A program made the position numbers and the translations under genes. Source: Bugula neritina (Eukaryota; Bryozoa; Gymnolaemata; Cheilostomatida; Bugulidae). Taken from it: a stretch of 64,000 bases of DNA. Under the pieces are notes generated by a model. It saw nothing but the letters and a program-made list of their open reading frames with translations. It ran no database searches and was not told the origin of the DNA. Where the stretch lies: NCBI GenBank assembly GCA_964035545.1, contig OZ037765.1, positions 12,456,698 through 12,520,697 of the forward strand, given 5' to 3'. Positions 34,998-48,100 of this stretch are shown piece by piece. Within the stretch, counting starts at the first letter, position 1. Each line of letters starts with the position of its first letter.

Positions 34998-37735
34998 TTA
35001 GTCTGCTAGTGTTTCTCCCGTGCGTAGTTCACGGGCTGTTCTAATGAGGAAGCTATGCAGGAACTTATTAGTATTACAGGATATTGAATTAAAAGAGTTA
35101 CTGTCCCCAATATTGGTATTACGGAGAGATTTCATGGAGTTAAGAGTGTTAATTAGGTTAGGGAAGAATGCTTCATGCTGCAACACTTTGAAGAATAGCG
35201 TGAATCTGTGTTCTTGTCTGGATTTATTTAAAGCCTTTAAGTTTAACTCCGCCTTGGATTCGGTCACTGAGACATCCCAGCCTTTTAATTTTTTTATACA
35301 AAACGTACTGCCTTGTTTTGAACTTTCTCTAGATTGTTGCTTAGCATGAGATGTGCAGGATCCCAAATTTCGCAGGCATACTCTAGAAGCGGTCTACACA
35401 GGGTAGTGTATGCTATGAGCTTAACTTTAACTGAAGCATCATAGAGTACATTTTTGATTAATCCTAAAATACGCATTGCTTTATTGACTACTGAGTTTAT
35501 GTGATAATCCCACTTTAGATCATGTACCAAATAGATTCCTAGGTATTTTACACAGCTACTTTGTACTAATTGTTCGTTGCTCAAATAATAAGTGTGCGTT
35601 ATAGGTTTAGGGCTTTTATCAAACGCAATGATGTTGCTTTTTGTTGCATTGAATTTCATGGAATTTTTAATACTCCAGTTGTGTAGAGCGTTGAGGTCAT
35701 TTTGCAAATTTTCCTTGTCTTCGTCTTTAGATATATGCGTATATAGTATAGTGTCATCCGCGAAAAGCCTTACAGTGCAGTATTTTACACATTTAGTGAT
35801 GTCATTAATGAAAAGTGTGAAAAGTGCAGGCCCTAAAACGCTACCTTGAGGAACACCTGAAGTAACAGCTACAGCATCAGATTTGTGGCCTTTAATCACT
35901 ACTCTCTGAAAACGACTGGTTAGAAACGAGGATATCCATTTTACTAAAAGAGGATTTACTTTGTACTCAATAAGTTTCTGAATCAACAGATGATGGGGAA
36001 CTAAATCAAAGACCTTAGAGAAATCTAGCACTGCCGCATGTGTAGCCATTCCATTGTCCATATTACTCAATATGTCATGTGTTAGGCAGGCCAATTGAGT
36101 TGTGCAAGACAGGTGACTTCTAAAACCATGCTGGTTTATGGACAGGATCTCATTCAATTTGTTTTGCATAAGGTGAAGTATAATGTGCTCCATCATTTTA
36201 CAGACTATTGATGTTAAGGATATTGGTCTATAGTTAGAGGGCAACTCATGATTTCCTTGTTTGAATATTGGTGTGACATGAGCCAGCTTCCACTCTGATG
36301 GAAGTGTACCTGTTGTTAATGTATAGTTGTAGATGGAAGCTAATAGGGAAGAAATAATTTCAGGGGAGAGCAGTAGCTTTTGTTTGCTAATAGAGTCTGG
36401 CCCTGAAGCTTTACCATTTTTGAGAGACTTAATCAATTTTAACACACCTTCACAAGTTACTAATATGTTATCTGCATCAGTTGGAGCCGGAGCTTCTGGG
36501 AGCACACATGCTGGTGTAAAAACACTGTGAAAATACAAGTTCAAAGTATTAGCAATGTCAGATAAATCATTAGAGCTGGTCTTTTCACTAATTTGAATGC
36601 TTGAAATACTGTTATTGTTGCCTTTAATTTCTTTAACATATCTGTAAAAAGGTTTCGAGTCTCCATTTGCCAATGGGTAGTATAACTTTTCACACATGAA
36701 GTCTTTTTTGAGTATTTTAAATAGTTTTTTGTTTTCACGCCTTAGTTTTTTGTATTTGTCAAATAAAACAGAATCACCTGTGAGCTTGTATCGTGAGTAA
36801 AGTTTTCTTTGCTTGTTGCAAGCTCTTTGAGCATCTTTATTAAACCAAACAGGTTGAAAATGTTTTCTAGGTTTAAATTGCTTTTTAGGTACATGGTCAG
36901 TTATTGCCGAATGTAATCCATTTCTAAATGTAGACCAAACAGTATCAATGGGCTGTACATCGTTTATTAGAGAGTTCACTTCTGAGAGCAAGGCTGCCAT
37001 TGAGGAATCAAAACCGTTTCTATTTATTTTGTGGCACACAAAAGTATAACTATCTTCTACACTTTCTTTAAACTTTTGGGGTGCTTCTATTGAGCATTCA
37101 ATCATAAAATGATCACTGACACCTGGTTGGATTACATTTAAGTCGCAAATTAAATGTTTAGAATTAGTGCAAAGAAGGTCAAGTATATTGCCAGCTATAT
37201 GAGTTGGCTCATTAACAATTTGATCCATGTCTAATTCCGATAACAAATCTATGAAGTCATTGTAAAAAGGTCTCCAACTGTTAGAGAAAGTGAAGTCATT
37301 CCAATTGATGCCAGGTAAATTAAAATCGCCAGTTAGAACTATTGTTGACCCTGGAAAAAGTTTTTTGATTTTTAACATGTAATCTACAAGTGGTTTAATG
37401 TTGTATGTTGAAGGCGGTCTGTAGTATGTTACCAAAATATAAGGAGCTACGTTAGATTCAAAATTAAACTTGATTGCTGTTATTTCTGCTTCAGATGGTA
37501 TATCTATTGGAGAATGTGAGATTTGCGAATTAACAGCTATTAGTACACCCCCTCCATATTCATTCCTATCTTTTCTGTAAACCAGTTTGTTATTTGGATG
37601 GAAGATTTGAGCATTAGCATAGGATGGGTTTAAATGAGTTTCAGTGATAAACATCACATCGTAGTCAGAAGCTATAGCTTGTAATTCGGCAATTTTACCT
37701 TTGATTGATCTTGCATTGAGGCTAATTAATCTGTA
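34998..37735 (-). pseudogene. LINE ORF2: endonuclease and reverse transcriptase
   Basis: The frame is open before 37735 and overlaps the ORF1 end in -1. APE-type endonuclease: LNARSIKGK, ITETHLNP, YGGGVLIAV, LTGDFNLPGINW, SDHFMIEC. RT: NYRPISLTS, NQHGFRSHLSCTTQ, AVLDFSKVFDLVPH, GVPQGSVLGP, and the catalytic RLFADDTILY. The C-terminal part SLLEYACEIWDPA-like leads to a break at about 35294; KKLKGWDVSVTE and about 90 further codons continue in another frame to 34998. The enzyme nicks target DNA and primes reverse transcription there (family knowledge). Confidence 0.82.
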
Positions 37736-38577
37736 GATATTTTGACTATTTGGTTTTTCTGTATTTTGTATGTGCTTCGAGGATTCTGTTTTCTTACGTC
37801 TCTTAACTGTTGTCTCAACTGAAAATCCTTGTTTTGCTCTTCTTTAGTTAAGTCTAGGCGTGCAAAAGTACCTGGTACTTTGAGATTGTTGATACGTTTT
37901 AAAAGTTCCCACTTGTCAAACTCTGAGTCAAGTGAGAGTCTAACAGGTCGAGGTTTATCTACTTTTTTAGCCCCTAGTCTAATAGTATTAGATTTTGTGG
38001 CATTAAACATAAATCTACACTCAGAAATCATAGAATTTACCAGTTCGACTGTGTCAGCAGGGGATGATTCACCCTCATTGATGCCAAATATGATGACATT
38101 CTTCGCTCTGTTTTCAGTTGATAAATCATTTCTAAGATTTTTTATTTGTTTTTCTTGGCCTTTTATACATTTCTCTTGGTCATTTAGATGCTTGCTTAAA
38201 ACACCTTCAGATTTTTCAATTTTGGAAACTACCCTAGCATATGTTTCATCACTCTTGGACTCTTGTGTGTCAATAAAAGTTTCAAGCTTTGTTTCTAATG
38301 CTTTAAACCTAGAGTCAATCGAATTGAGAACATGATCACACTTATCACAAAACCAGTGGAATCCCCTCTTTTCAATTGTGTTCATATCACTCGCATCTAA
38401 ATCCACGCATCTAATATGAAACCAGTTAAAGCAGGACTCACACTCGATCGTTTAGTCACTCAAGGTTTTATTGCACTTTTCACATTTTGATTTTTCAGTA
38501 TTTTTCCTGCTACTAGCAGCATCACCAGAGGCAACACTGTCCACACGACCTCTTCTTGTTTGCGTTTTGGGGGGCAT
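37726..38577 (-). pseudogene. LINE ORF1 with PHD finger, one nonsense codon
   Basis: Start MPPKTQTRRGR at 38577. A C4HC3 PHD-like finger follows: CEKC, CESC, HIRC, then CDKC. A coiled-coil-like Glu/Lys stretch (about 38250-38110) leads to an RRM/CTD-like region (RAKNVIIFGINE, RPVRLSL). PHD-bearing ORF1 proteins are typical of CR1/L2-group LINEs and bind element RNA. A TAA at 38454-38452, inside the finger, interrupts it, so the long open part begins at about 38406. Confidence 0.75.
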
Positions 38578-40429
38578 ATTAAAATAAAAGAGATAGAATG
38601 AGAAATATAAATATTAAACTTATAAAGAGAAAAGAGGGTATGGAAAGGAAAAAGAACAATAATAAAGTTGGTTAAAGTTATAATAATAATGTTAGTAGTA
38701 TAGTATAGTTAATTGTTAAGTATAGTATTAGTAAAAGTATAGTATTGAAGACAAGGAAAGAGTTCACCACACTTCCTCCGCAATAGTCCAGCCAGATTCA
38801 ACCACTGCTGAGGTCCCACTGGGCGCAGACAGAGCTAGCAAGCCAACTCTTGGTGCCTGTTCCTCACGATAGCACACCCAACCCTACCAGTGTCCAAATC
38901 AAATCTCTGTAAGCAACAGCTCCTTGAAGGCATATATTATTCAAATTTAAAGGTTGTACAGGTGTCTTGAAAATCGTAGCTTTTTATGGTTGAAATGTTC
39001 GCATCTATGATAGATATGGCGATGAATAGCCGGGGTTGTTCTATATGCAGTCGGCTGGCTCAGCATTCAGCGGGTATCTCTAGTATTACTTTTACTATTA
39101 TTATTAGTAATACTAATAGTTACTGTTAGTGATAGTGTTACTGTTAGACTTTCACTTCAACTTATTCTTAGAGTTAGGGTTAGACTATCACTATGAGTAA
39201 GAGTAAGACTGAAGAGTCGCTTATCTTTAATTATGTTTCAACTTATTGATGCTTATTTATCTGCTGCAATTCATTTGTCGAGTTTGTAATTACCGGAATA
39301 AAGTAATTATTGTAATATATTTTATTTAAACACACACAAGAAACTATCTCTCAGTGTTGTGGTGGGTTTTGTATAAATTCGGAGTATCGTAAACTCACCG
39401 AATAACATATAGGTTGTAGCCTTTGCGTGAGCTTTGGGTCGGTGTGCAGTTATGGGTTAACGACTTGGCTGCGAGCTAACTCCAGCTCCAGTCGTCCGTA
39501 GGGGTGAAGTTGAGACTCTGGATGAGAGTAGTTGGCTGGTAGTGCTCCTCAGTCTATGATCTTGGGCTAGCACTCACTAACGTACTCCAACACATTCTAA
39601 TTGGGTCACATGCATTCTATACAAATATCCTCAATCGTTCCCACTCAATGAAAATTTACAGTTCCACCTGTAAATACTTAACTAGGCACATTGAGATTTA
39701 AGGATAAAGATTGCAGTAACTAGGTCACACTATTAGATATGTAATAACTTTAGGATTATTAGATATATTAAAACTTGTAATATATTAGACATTAAGTATA
39801 ATTGATAATAGATATGTTGGAAATTATTATATACATGATAATCTTCATATAATAGCTGTAAGTGTCTATTAGCGTCATAGCCATTTAATAGGCCTGTGGG
39901 ATTTGCAACTATTATTGACCAAATTATTTGAACTTCTTGTCTATTAGAAGTTGCAAACCTCCCTTTGATAACATTTTAAAAATAAAGCCTACCAAATAAA
40001 TGCTATAGATGCATGTGTGCTATATAGGTAATATGTATGTTGGAATTTTTTTTCTTTAAATCACCTTGTGCTTTACTTTATGTTCTATTAAAAAAATAGT
40101 ATAATAAATATTAGTCTGTACTTCTGTGACTATAATTACACTTGAAAAAATTGAAACGTTTATTCAATAAATAAAACCATCTGTTAATGCATGTAGCATG
40201 CAAAATCTTAACAATAAAACTTGAATAAGCCAAAACTTAGGTAGAAATATCTCTTCATAAGTCAACGCTTTAATTTTTGCAGTAATTGCATAAATTTCTA
40301 TTCTTCAAACTACACATAATTATAATTATGACCTGACAAAACACAATGAGTAAAAAGGCTATTTCCTTCCATAATTTAATTTTAGGGGCTATATTTTTTT
40401 AATAAGAAAGTTTTTGAAACTTTAGTGGT

Positions 40430-43080
40430 AATTTGCCTATTCCTATACTGTACCTATTCCTTGGTCGAGACGACTGTTGGGGCACCACTGTTGATCTTGG
40501 CAACCAGCTCTCTCCATCCCTTTCTGTTCTCTGGCCTCCTTAAGTTGTCGCTCAATGTCTTTACCGTCCACTTTGTGATGTCCTCCCATCTCTTTCTCTG
40601 CCTGCCTCTCCTTCTCCCTCCTTGTACAGTTCCTTGTAGAATTGTCTTGGCAAGTCCTGTGGATCTTGTGACATGCCCATCCCACTTCAGTTTCCGTCTC
40701 TTCACAGTTGTCAAAAGATCTTTGTGATGTGCCACTGCGTTTGTGACTCTATTCCTTACCTCAACATTTGTGATGTGATCTTTGTAGTAGATGCCTAGGA
40801 GCCTGCGGTAGCATCTCATTTCAGTTGTCCGTATTCTTCTTTCCAAATCTGCTGTCAGTTTCCATGACTCACAGGCGTACAGGAATATGGAGATGACCAG
40901 TGATCGCATCAGTTCGATCTTTGATCTAAGCGTGATATTTCTGTCATTCCAAACAGGCCTCAGTTTTGTCAGGGCGGCTGTTTGCGCGATCCTGGAGAGA
41001 ATTTCAGGCTTTGATCCTTCATCTGATACGACTAACCCAAGGTACTTGAAGCTCTTGACAGTTCCAAGTTTCTCGCCATTGACTTTGATGTCTGTGTTGA
41101 TGCCGTCGGTATTGTTGGTCATCAGCTTAGTTTTCTCGGCACTGATATCCATGCCGTACGCTGTTGAGGTTGTGTCCAATCGTTCTACAAGTTTGACGAG
41201 CTCTTGTTCTTCCCCTGCTAGTCCGTCAATGTCGTCGGCAAAACGCTAGTTGGTAATTGTTCTGCCTCCAATGCTGGTTGTTCCATTGTGCTCTTCTAGT
41301 GCATCAGTCATGGTTCTTTCCAAAAAGATTTTGAAGAGAATTGGAAAAAGCAAACTGCCTTGTCTGACCCCGACCGTTGTCCCGAACCAGTCTCCTATGC
41401 TTCTGTTGAGGTAAACTGCGCTGGAGGCCTTTTCATATAGTTGTTTTATGGTGTTGATCAGATTGACGTTGATGTTATACATCCTCATGGCTGCCCACAA
41501 AGCTGCATGCCAGACTGTTGAAGGCCTTCTTAAAGTCCACAAAGACATGGTAGAGGTTCTGTTGGTGTTGGAGGTACCTCTCGCACAGTATTCTGAGGTT
41601 GAAGATCTGTTCTGTTGTACTGCGCCCTGCTCTGAAACCTGCTTGTTCTTCCGCAATGATCTTCTCTTCATGTGGTTTCAGTCTGTTCAGTAGGATCTTC
41701 AACATGACTTTACTGGGGTGACTTATTAGGCTAATAGTGCGGTAATTCTGGCACAGCTGTAGGTTGTCTTTCTTGGAGAGCGTAATCACTAGTGATTGTG
41801 TCCATGGTGTTGGCCATTCTCCTGTCTGGCAGATCTTGTTGCAGATGATTGTCATGGCGTTGATCATGGCCTCTCCCCCTGCCTGCACTAGCTCTCCTGG
41901 TATATTATTCACTCCTGCTGACTTCCCTTTTTTCAGTGCCTTGATTGCTGCTTCAACTTCTTCTTGAAGAATGGGATGGTCATCGGTGTTGGTTGCTGGT
42001 GGGACGTTCAGTACTTCTGGGTTTCCTTTGGCTTTGTACAGTTCTGAGCAGTACTCTGTCCATCGTTTCAAAATGTCCTCTTCCTCTGTCAGGCACTTCC
42101 CTTCTTTGTCCTGTATGGTGGTGGCGCGTCTCTGTTTTGTAAATGTCAGGTCTTTCACTAGTTGGTATGCCTTTTTGCTGTTATTTGTCTTCAGGTTGTC
42201 TTCTATTTCTTTTGACTTTTCAATCCAATTTTCTTTTGCCCTTTTCATGCCTCTTTTAATTTCCTGGCTGACTGCCCTTTACTGTTTTGCACCTTCTGGT
42301 GCCTTCTTCAGTTCTCTTCGTTTGTCACACAGGTCAAGAATATCAGCTGTGACCTAGGGCTTTTTGACAGTTCGGTGTTTGCCAAAAATCTCACTGGCTG
42401 TTTCGGTCACAGCTGTGTTGAAGGTGTCGATCAACGTGTCCATATCTGTGTCACTGTCAGCATCAATGACAGTGAGAGGTGCAAACTTTCCTCCTATTGT
42501 GGCTTCGAAGTCTTCTGCTATCTCTGGGTCCTTCAGTTTCTCGAGGTCAAGCTTTATTCTCCTGTAACCTTGTTTTTTGACCCTCTTCGGATGGAGGCGG
42601 AAGGTCATCATCACGAGGTCATGGTCGCTTCCTACATCTGCTCCTGCTCCTGTTTTGCCAATATTGACACTGGATTGGAAGCACCTTTTTACCATGATGT
42701 AGTCTATCTGGTTGTGATAATCTTTATCTGGGCTGTGTCATGTCCATCTCCGGGATGCTTTGTGTTGGCCAAATGTGTTTGTTAGCATCAGATCATTGTA
42801 GTTGGCAAATTTCAGAAGCCTTAGGCCTCGTTTGATTCTGTGTTGCAGTGTTGTTCACATGTTCCTTTCCAGTTCTTGCAAGCATCTCTTCCTACCTTTG
42901 CATTCCAATCCTCCTGCACAACAACTATATCTTTCTTTGGGGGTCTGGTCTATTACTTCTTGTATCTGGTCATAGAAGCCATCCACAGCCTGGTCATCAT
43001 AGTCTGACGTTGGGGCCTATGCTTGTATGATGGTGGTGTTGAACGGGGCTGCCTTTAGGCGGATGGTAATAAGCTGTATA
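40430..43080 (-). mobile_element. RTE-like LINE, 5'-truncated and broken
   Basis: Endonuclease pieces on the - strand at 43040-42400 (APTSDYDDQAVDGFYDQI, DVGSDHDLVMMTF). The RT continues at 42248-41475 (KGKSAGVNNIPGELVQAGG, YRTISLISHPSKV, AGFRAGRSTTEQI, VFVDFKKAFNS), then 41671-41246 (GVRQGSLLFPILF) and 41179-40454 (SFKYLGLVVSDEGS, RRLLGIYYKDHITN, RKLKWDGHVTRS). The last blocks are typical RTE-clade C-terminal motifs. At least three frameshifts or stops. It lies inside LTR element 2. Confidence 0.8.
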
Positions 43081-43859
43081 TAACTATATATATGTATGCT
43101 ATTAAACCTAAATAACCAACATTTTCCTTTTTCTTATTTTCTTTTGAACCATTTGCTTTTGGCATAACTGTATTTTGAAATGCGGGTGAAAAGGCAGCAT
43201 TACTGTCAATTGATAATATATTATAGAAAATGAATACGTAAAAGCCATACAAGCAACTTCAAAATGTTGAAGGTTTTTTCTGTTAAAATTTTAACTGTAT
43301 ACTAGAGTGATCCATCTTTGACAACTTAACTCAATTAAATGGTTGCACATCGTTATATGTTATTGGGACAAGCACAAAATGTGTTTTGAAAAAAATTCTA
43401 TATGCTGTAAAAGTTGAATAAGTTTAAACGACCTAAATCGAAATTTCATAGTTAGCTAACCATTATAGATTCAATCTTAAAATTAGAGCGTATGTAGGGT
43501 ATTCTTAAACTACGTGATTTGTAACGATATATAGCCATTTGCAAATGGGTTGTGGCTGTGTAGCACCTATCTTCAAAAAAAGTATCAACTACAATTATTC
43601 TGAATTAATGAGATTATATGAGACATCTCCAATCTAATTAAAGGCTTACTTCCAAGTGCTGGGTGCTTCCGGCAGGTTCTGGGGTGGAGAATCTGAACTC
43701 AGGGGTCTAGATGTTTGATTCTTCATCTGCCGGTCTGCACTCTGAACCTACTTTAGTAATAATACTGGCGCAGATATGGCATTTGAATGGTTTCCTACTT
43801 GGATTGTCCACACTGTGCTTATAGCCGAGAGAGAACAACTCATCTATAGTTGGTGGATT

Positions 43860-44358
43860 TTAAAACCTACCAGCCAGCTGTGGCAGCAAAATGTAGCTTA
43901 ACTCACGGTTACCTACGCCAGTGGCAAAAGTCTCACCTATAATAGTACGTCTTGAGCCACTATCTAACATGTAAATTATTACCCTCATCAATTACTCTAC
44001 ACAGAAAATCTTCTGTTGACTCGTGGGCCCTGATACGAAGGTCTAAGAATTTTTTCATTTTAGTAGAGTGGCTATTATAATTGTTGAACTTGATGTCAAG
44101 AACATTGATGAGACCGGTAAAAGTAATACAGTTGTTATTGGCTCGGACTATGTTGGTATAACTTTTCTTAGCATCACCATAAAGACAAAGGCCTAAGAAC
44201 TTGACTTTGTGCTCTTCTGTGAGATTAAGAGCTTTTGCTCTGTGGCAAAAGTCAGTTTTAGTTTTATACCAGTTGTCTGAAATGTTACCAAAGTGGTGAA
44301 CAAATGCCCAGCTTTTGGGGCATCTACATAAATGGCACCAGTCACTACATGTGGCCAT
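43860..44358 (-). pseudogene. Element 2 gag fragment joined to protease-like stretch
   Basis: 44358-43960 encodes a gag-like domain (FGNISDNWYKTKTDF, VKFLGLCLYGDAKKSY, LRIRAHESTEDFLCRV). In another frame, immediately after, MLDSGSRRTIIG looks like an aspartic protease active site (D-S-G). The zinc-knuckle region expected between them is missing, so a deletion is likely. Confidence 0.6.
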
Positions 44359-45199
44359 TGTGTGACAGAAAATGATATATGGGCTAATTATGTAGTTGGG
44401 TAAGAAATTTGTTTATATAGTTGCCTATGTATAGTTAATCGTTTTGCTTGCACAATACATAATATAACATTTTCACCCCATGTTTAAAAACAGACACGTC
44501 CTCGTGTCAATTTGTGCACGAATCAATAGTAAGAGAAAAAAACAAGCCACATATAATACGAATAGGAAAAAACGAACTATACAGGACAAATCTAACAAGA
44601 TATAACTTCTATGGTAGTCTCAACTAATAAAATACACAGATAGACTGGGAAACTGGAGCGGTGCACGAGAAAGAGTGGCACCTCCACCAAATGTTGTGGT
44701 TGGTTTTATGTAAATTTGGAGTATCGTAAACTCACCGAATAATATATAGGTTGTAGCTTTTGCTTGAGCTTTGGGTCGATGCGCAGTTACGAGTTAATGG
44801 CTTGGCTGCAAGCTAACTCCAGCTCCCGTCTGTCCGTGGGGTGAAGTTCAGAATCCGGGTTAGAGTAGTTGGCTGGTGGTGCTCCTCAGTCTATGATCCT
44901 GGGGTAGCACTCACTAATGTACTTCAACACATTCTAATTGGGTCGCATGCATTCTGTACAAATATCCTCAATCGTTCCTCTATCAGTCTACAATTCCTCG
45001 ATTCTACCATTTACACTAGTCTTTATAGTTACAACACTCACACAAGCCACACTCACACTATATCAAATATTTATGTCAAACTCTGAGTTGTGCACCCCAC
45101 ACACAAGCAACAACAAGAGAAGACAACTACACACACCTATAAATCCCAATACATCAGGAATCAAAAATCACAAAAACTAACTAACTTTTGGCAAACTCT

Positions 45200-48100
45200 A
45201 TGATGATGATGATGAACTCTTTATTTGATAAAATAGTACACGAAAAAAGAGAAAATACCTGTATTAGTAAGCAAAGATGAAAGGTTAATGTTTCCGAATG
45301 TATAAAAATGCAATCTATAGTATAATTGCTTTCTGTACAACAGTTATCACAAATATTATAAGGTACATAAAATATTATAAAATACAGTAGGATACTTGAA
45401 AAGGCAGATCATATTGAGTATAAAGATTGTATTGAGTATTAGAATGGTAATTATTTGAGATTTTTTTTCAAAAGAGTTATGTCAGTGGTTGTGCTGCGTA
45501 TTATCTGAAGTTGAGGTCTGCGGCACTAGTCTCCAATTCATAAACAGACGGCCCTAGTCGCCGCAATACCAAACCTCAAGCACCAGTTTGTAACTTCAAG
45601 CTATAGCGTTGCCAGTTACGCCCCAGTGGAGGTATAGCCTTGTTATAGCCTGGCCTTGGCGGTAATTAGAACATCAGCCTTCTAGTGAGATTCAGGAATA
45701 AAGTGACTGATTCCCAGTTGTATGTGGAGGGGTTAGTACGAGCTCTGGCGGTATCATAGTCCGCACACAAGTACATGTAGTGATATGTTGTTTCTTCTTC
45801 TATTAAACAGGTACATACTGGGACGTATGTAAGGTTTATCCTGTATTGGAAGGAAAAACGCCTGCTATGACCAGTATGAAGGTCACATCCTTTCTCCTGT
45901 TGTTCAATGGTAGTGGTTGGTGGAACAAATGTTCCGGTTCCAGAACAGGGAGTATGCCATATGAGCACATTCCATTTGCGAGCTGTGAATTCCATGGGTG
46001 TGTCCAGTCATTCTGTTTACAGTTAGCAATCTTGTGCCTTGTAAGATCTACTGGTTGTAGATCTGTTAACTTAGCTGTCCGGTGGACCAGTTTCTTTATG
46101 TCTGACATGAACTTTAGGGTAAGTGCGCTTCAAGGTGTGTCCGAGAGCATGGATATGTTATCAGTTTTGACCAATCCTCTGATTAGTTGCAATCTTTCTT
46201 TGGTGTATACAAGGTTTACTGGTGGGATGCTTGCCAACAAGTGTAGTGATTCGATGGAAGAGTTGTAGTGAGCTCAGAGTAGCAGTTTGACATAAGTGTG
46301 CAGGGAGATCTTGGTCTTGTAGTCCCATAGAGAGGCGCCGTAGAGAGCTTTTTGCAAGATCACTTGTGTAAGAATTTTTTTGAGGTGCCTGAGCTAAGCC
46401 TAGCGTAAATCAACGGTTTCAGCATATTCATACGTTGAGTGAGACATTTAGTACTCATGCTGTACTGTTTTTCGAAGGTTAGATGGTCATCAACAGTTAT
46501 ACCAAAAACCTTGAAGGAGGTAGAAATTTTTATGGTGTTAGCATTTATAATTGGGGGTGTGATATCTTTATTGAATACCACAATTTCTGTTTTCTGGCAG
46601 TTGATGAGTAGGTTCCATCGATCCATCCAGGTTTGCATCTGTTGGCAGATCTCAATTTTCATCTGTAGTTCTGAAGAGTCTTTTCCAGTCATCAACACAT
46701 GGCAGTCATCGGCATATTGTAATCCTCTACCATCTATGTTTGACAGCATGTCTCTGATGTATATGATAAGGAGACGTGGAGATAGCACACTCCCTTGTGG
46801 GAGGCCTATCTGACGTTTTGTTGCTGGGTGGATGTGGTTGTTGATTTTAAGGCTGATTTCTCTCTTGGTGAGAAAGGAGTCAATAACATGGAGGTAGTTA
46901 CCTTCCAGTTCTACTTCTTGCAGGCGGTAAATCATGTGTTGGTGATTGACTGTGTCAAAGGCCTTTTGCAGGTCTAAGAGCAATGCAGCCGTACATAGTT
47001 TGCTTTCAATGTAGTGTGTGGTTTCAGTCAGAAAGTCGAGTAAATACATCAATGTGCTTCTTCCCTGTCTGAATCCAAATTGTGTGTTTAATATAAGTGA
47101 CCAAGTTTCAAACAGTGATCTGAGACGTTCCATTATTCTCTCTAGCGTTTTTCCAACAGGAAAGCTTATTGTGAGAGGTCTGTATGAGCTGACATTTTTG
47201 TAGTCTTTCTTCCCGAGTTTCCTTAGGAAAATGACCAGGTTTGATGAATTCCATGGCCATTGATGAGTAGAGAGAATCTTGTTGAATAAGCAATGCAGAG
47301 CAATCAGAAGGAAGTTCTTTCTCTGTTTCAGCATTTTTGGATGGATACCATTGAAGTCACTGCTTTTTCCTGAGCATTTTAGTTTGGCGAATGCTTGCGT
47401 TCTCTCTTAGATTGTGACGGGTTGACTCAGCTGTTGAATCTGGCTGTTGATAGGTATGGCAGACTTTTGGGTCATTTTTGGTGATGTTGAAGGACAATAG
47501 TTACTTGATCCCCCAAATATTCGGTTGAACATGTGTTCTACTTTGTTTACGTCATCTTCAATGATCTCCCCATTTGCACTGACAAGATCTCCTATTAGGT
47601 TCTCTCCCTTGTTATAGAATAGCGATTTGAAGTCCTTCCAAAAGATTTCTCTATTGTGGTCATTGAGTTTTTTTGATTTCGGCTCAAGGTATCTTTGCTG
47701 AGCTGCAGCTAGCATCGCTTTGAATTGTGCTTTAATATAGTCTAATTTATCTTCATTTACGTAAGAAGATCGATAATTGAGCTGTCTCCTTGCCTCTCTG
47801 AGCCATGTTGACAGCTCAGAAAGTTCATTGTTCTAGTAAGGTTTATCATGGGCATTAGAAACTGCCATTGAAACATAGAGCTCTTTACACTTGAGTAATA
47901 TCCTCTGGAGAGTCTTCTAGATGTTGTCAGGATCTGATGACGTACAGAAGTCTGGCATGTGCTGTTCACACATGGTTTCCACTGTGTAACTTAACGAGTA
48001 CCAGTCAGCTTCGTTCCATCTAAAGTACTTCATAGCCATGTCTGTGGACTTTTGTCTGTCAGGCGTCAGGATTATTGGCACATGTCTTCTATGAGGAGCG

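Larger units (their letters stand above)
34907..39080 (-). mobile_element. CR1-like LINE, near full length
   Basis: Non-LTR retrotransposon on the - strand with ORF1 (PHD finger type) and ORF2 (endonuclease-RT). The 3' end is a short tandem of AAGAC units (34916-34935), typical of CR1-group LINEs. The 5' leader is about 38578-39080. AATACTAATAGT-like sequence occurs at both ends, but it is low-complexity, so a target duplication is uncertain. One nonsense codon in ORF1 and one frameshift near the ORF2 end are the only lesions I see. Confidence 0.8.
39355..45153 (-). mobile_element. LTR element 2, inserted in the 3' LTR of element 1
   Basis: 5' LTR 44692-45153 (starts TGTATTGGG in element orientation, ends CCACAACA) and a truncated 3' LTR at 39355 to about 39645. 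TCAG at 39351-39354 and 45154-45157 is the target duplication within element 1's LTR. TTTGGTGGAGGTGCC follows the 5' LTR as a primer-binding-like site. A gag piece and a protease-like piece remain. A RTE-like LINE (40430-43080) fills much of the interior, and the polypurine end is deleted. Confidence 0.8.
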
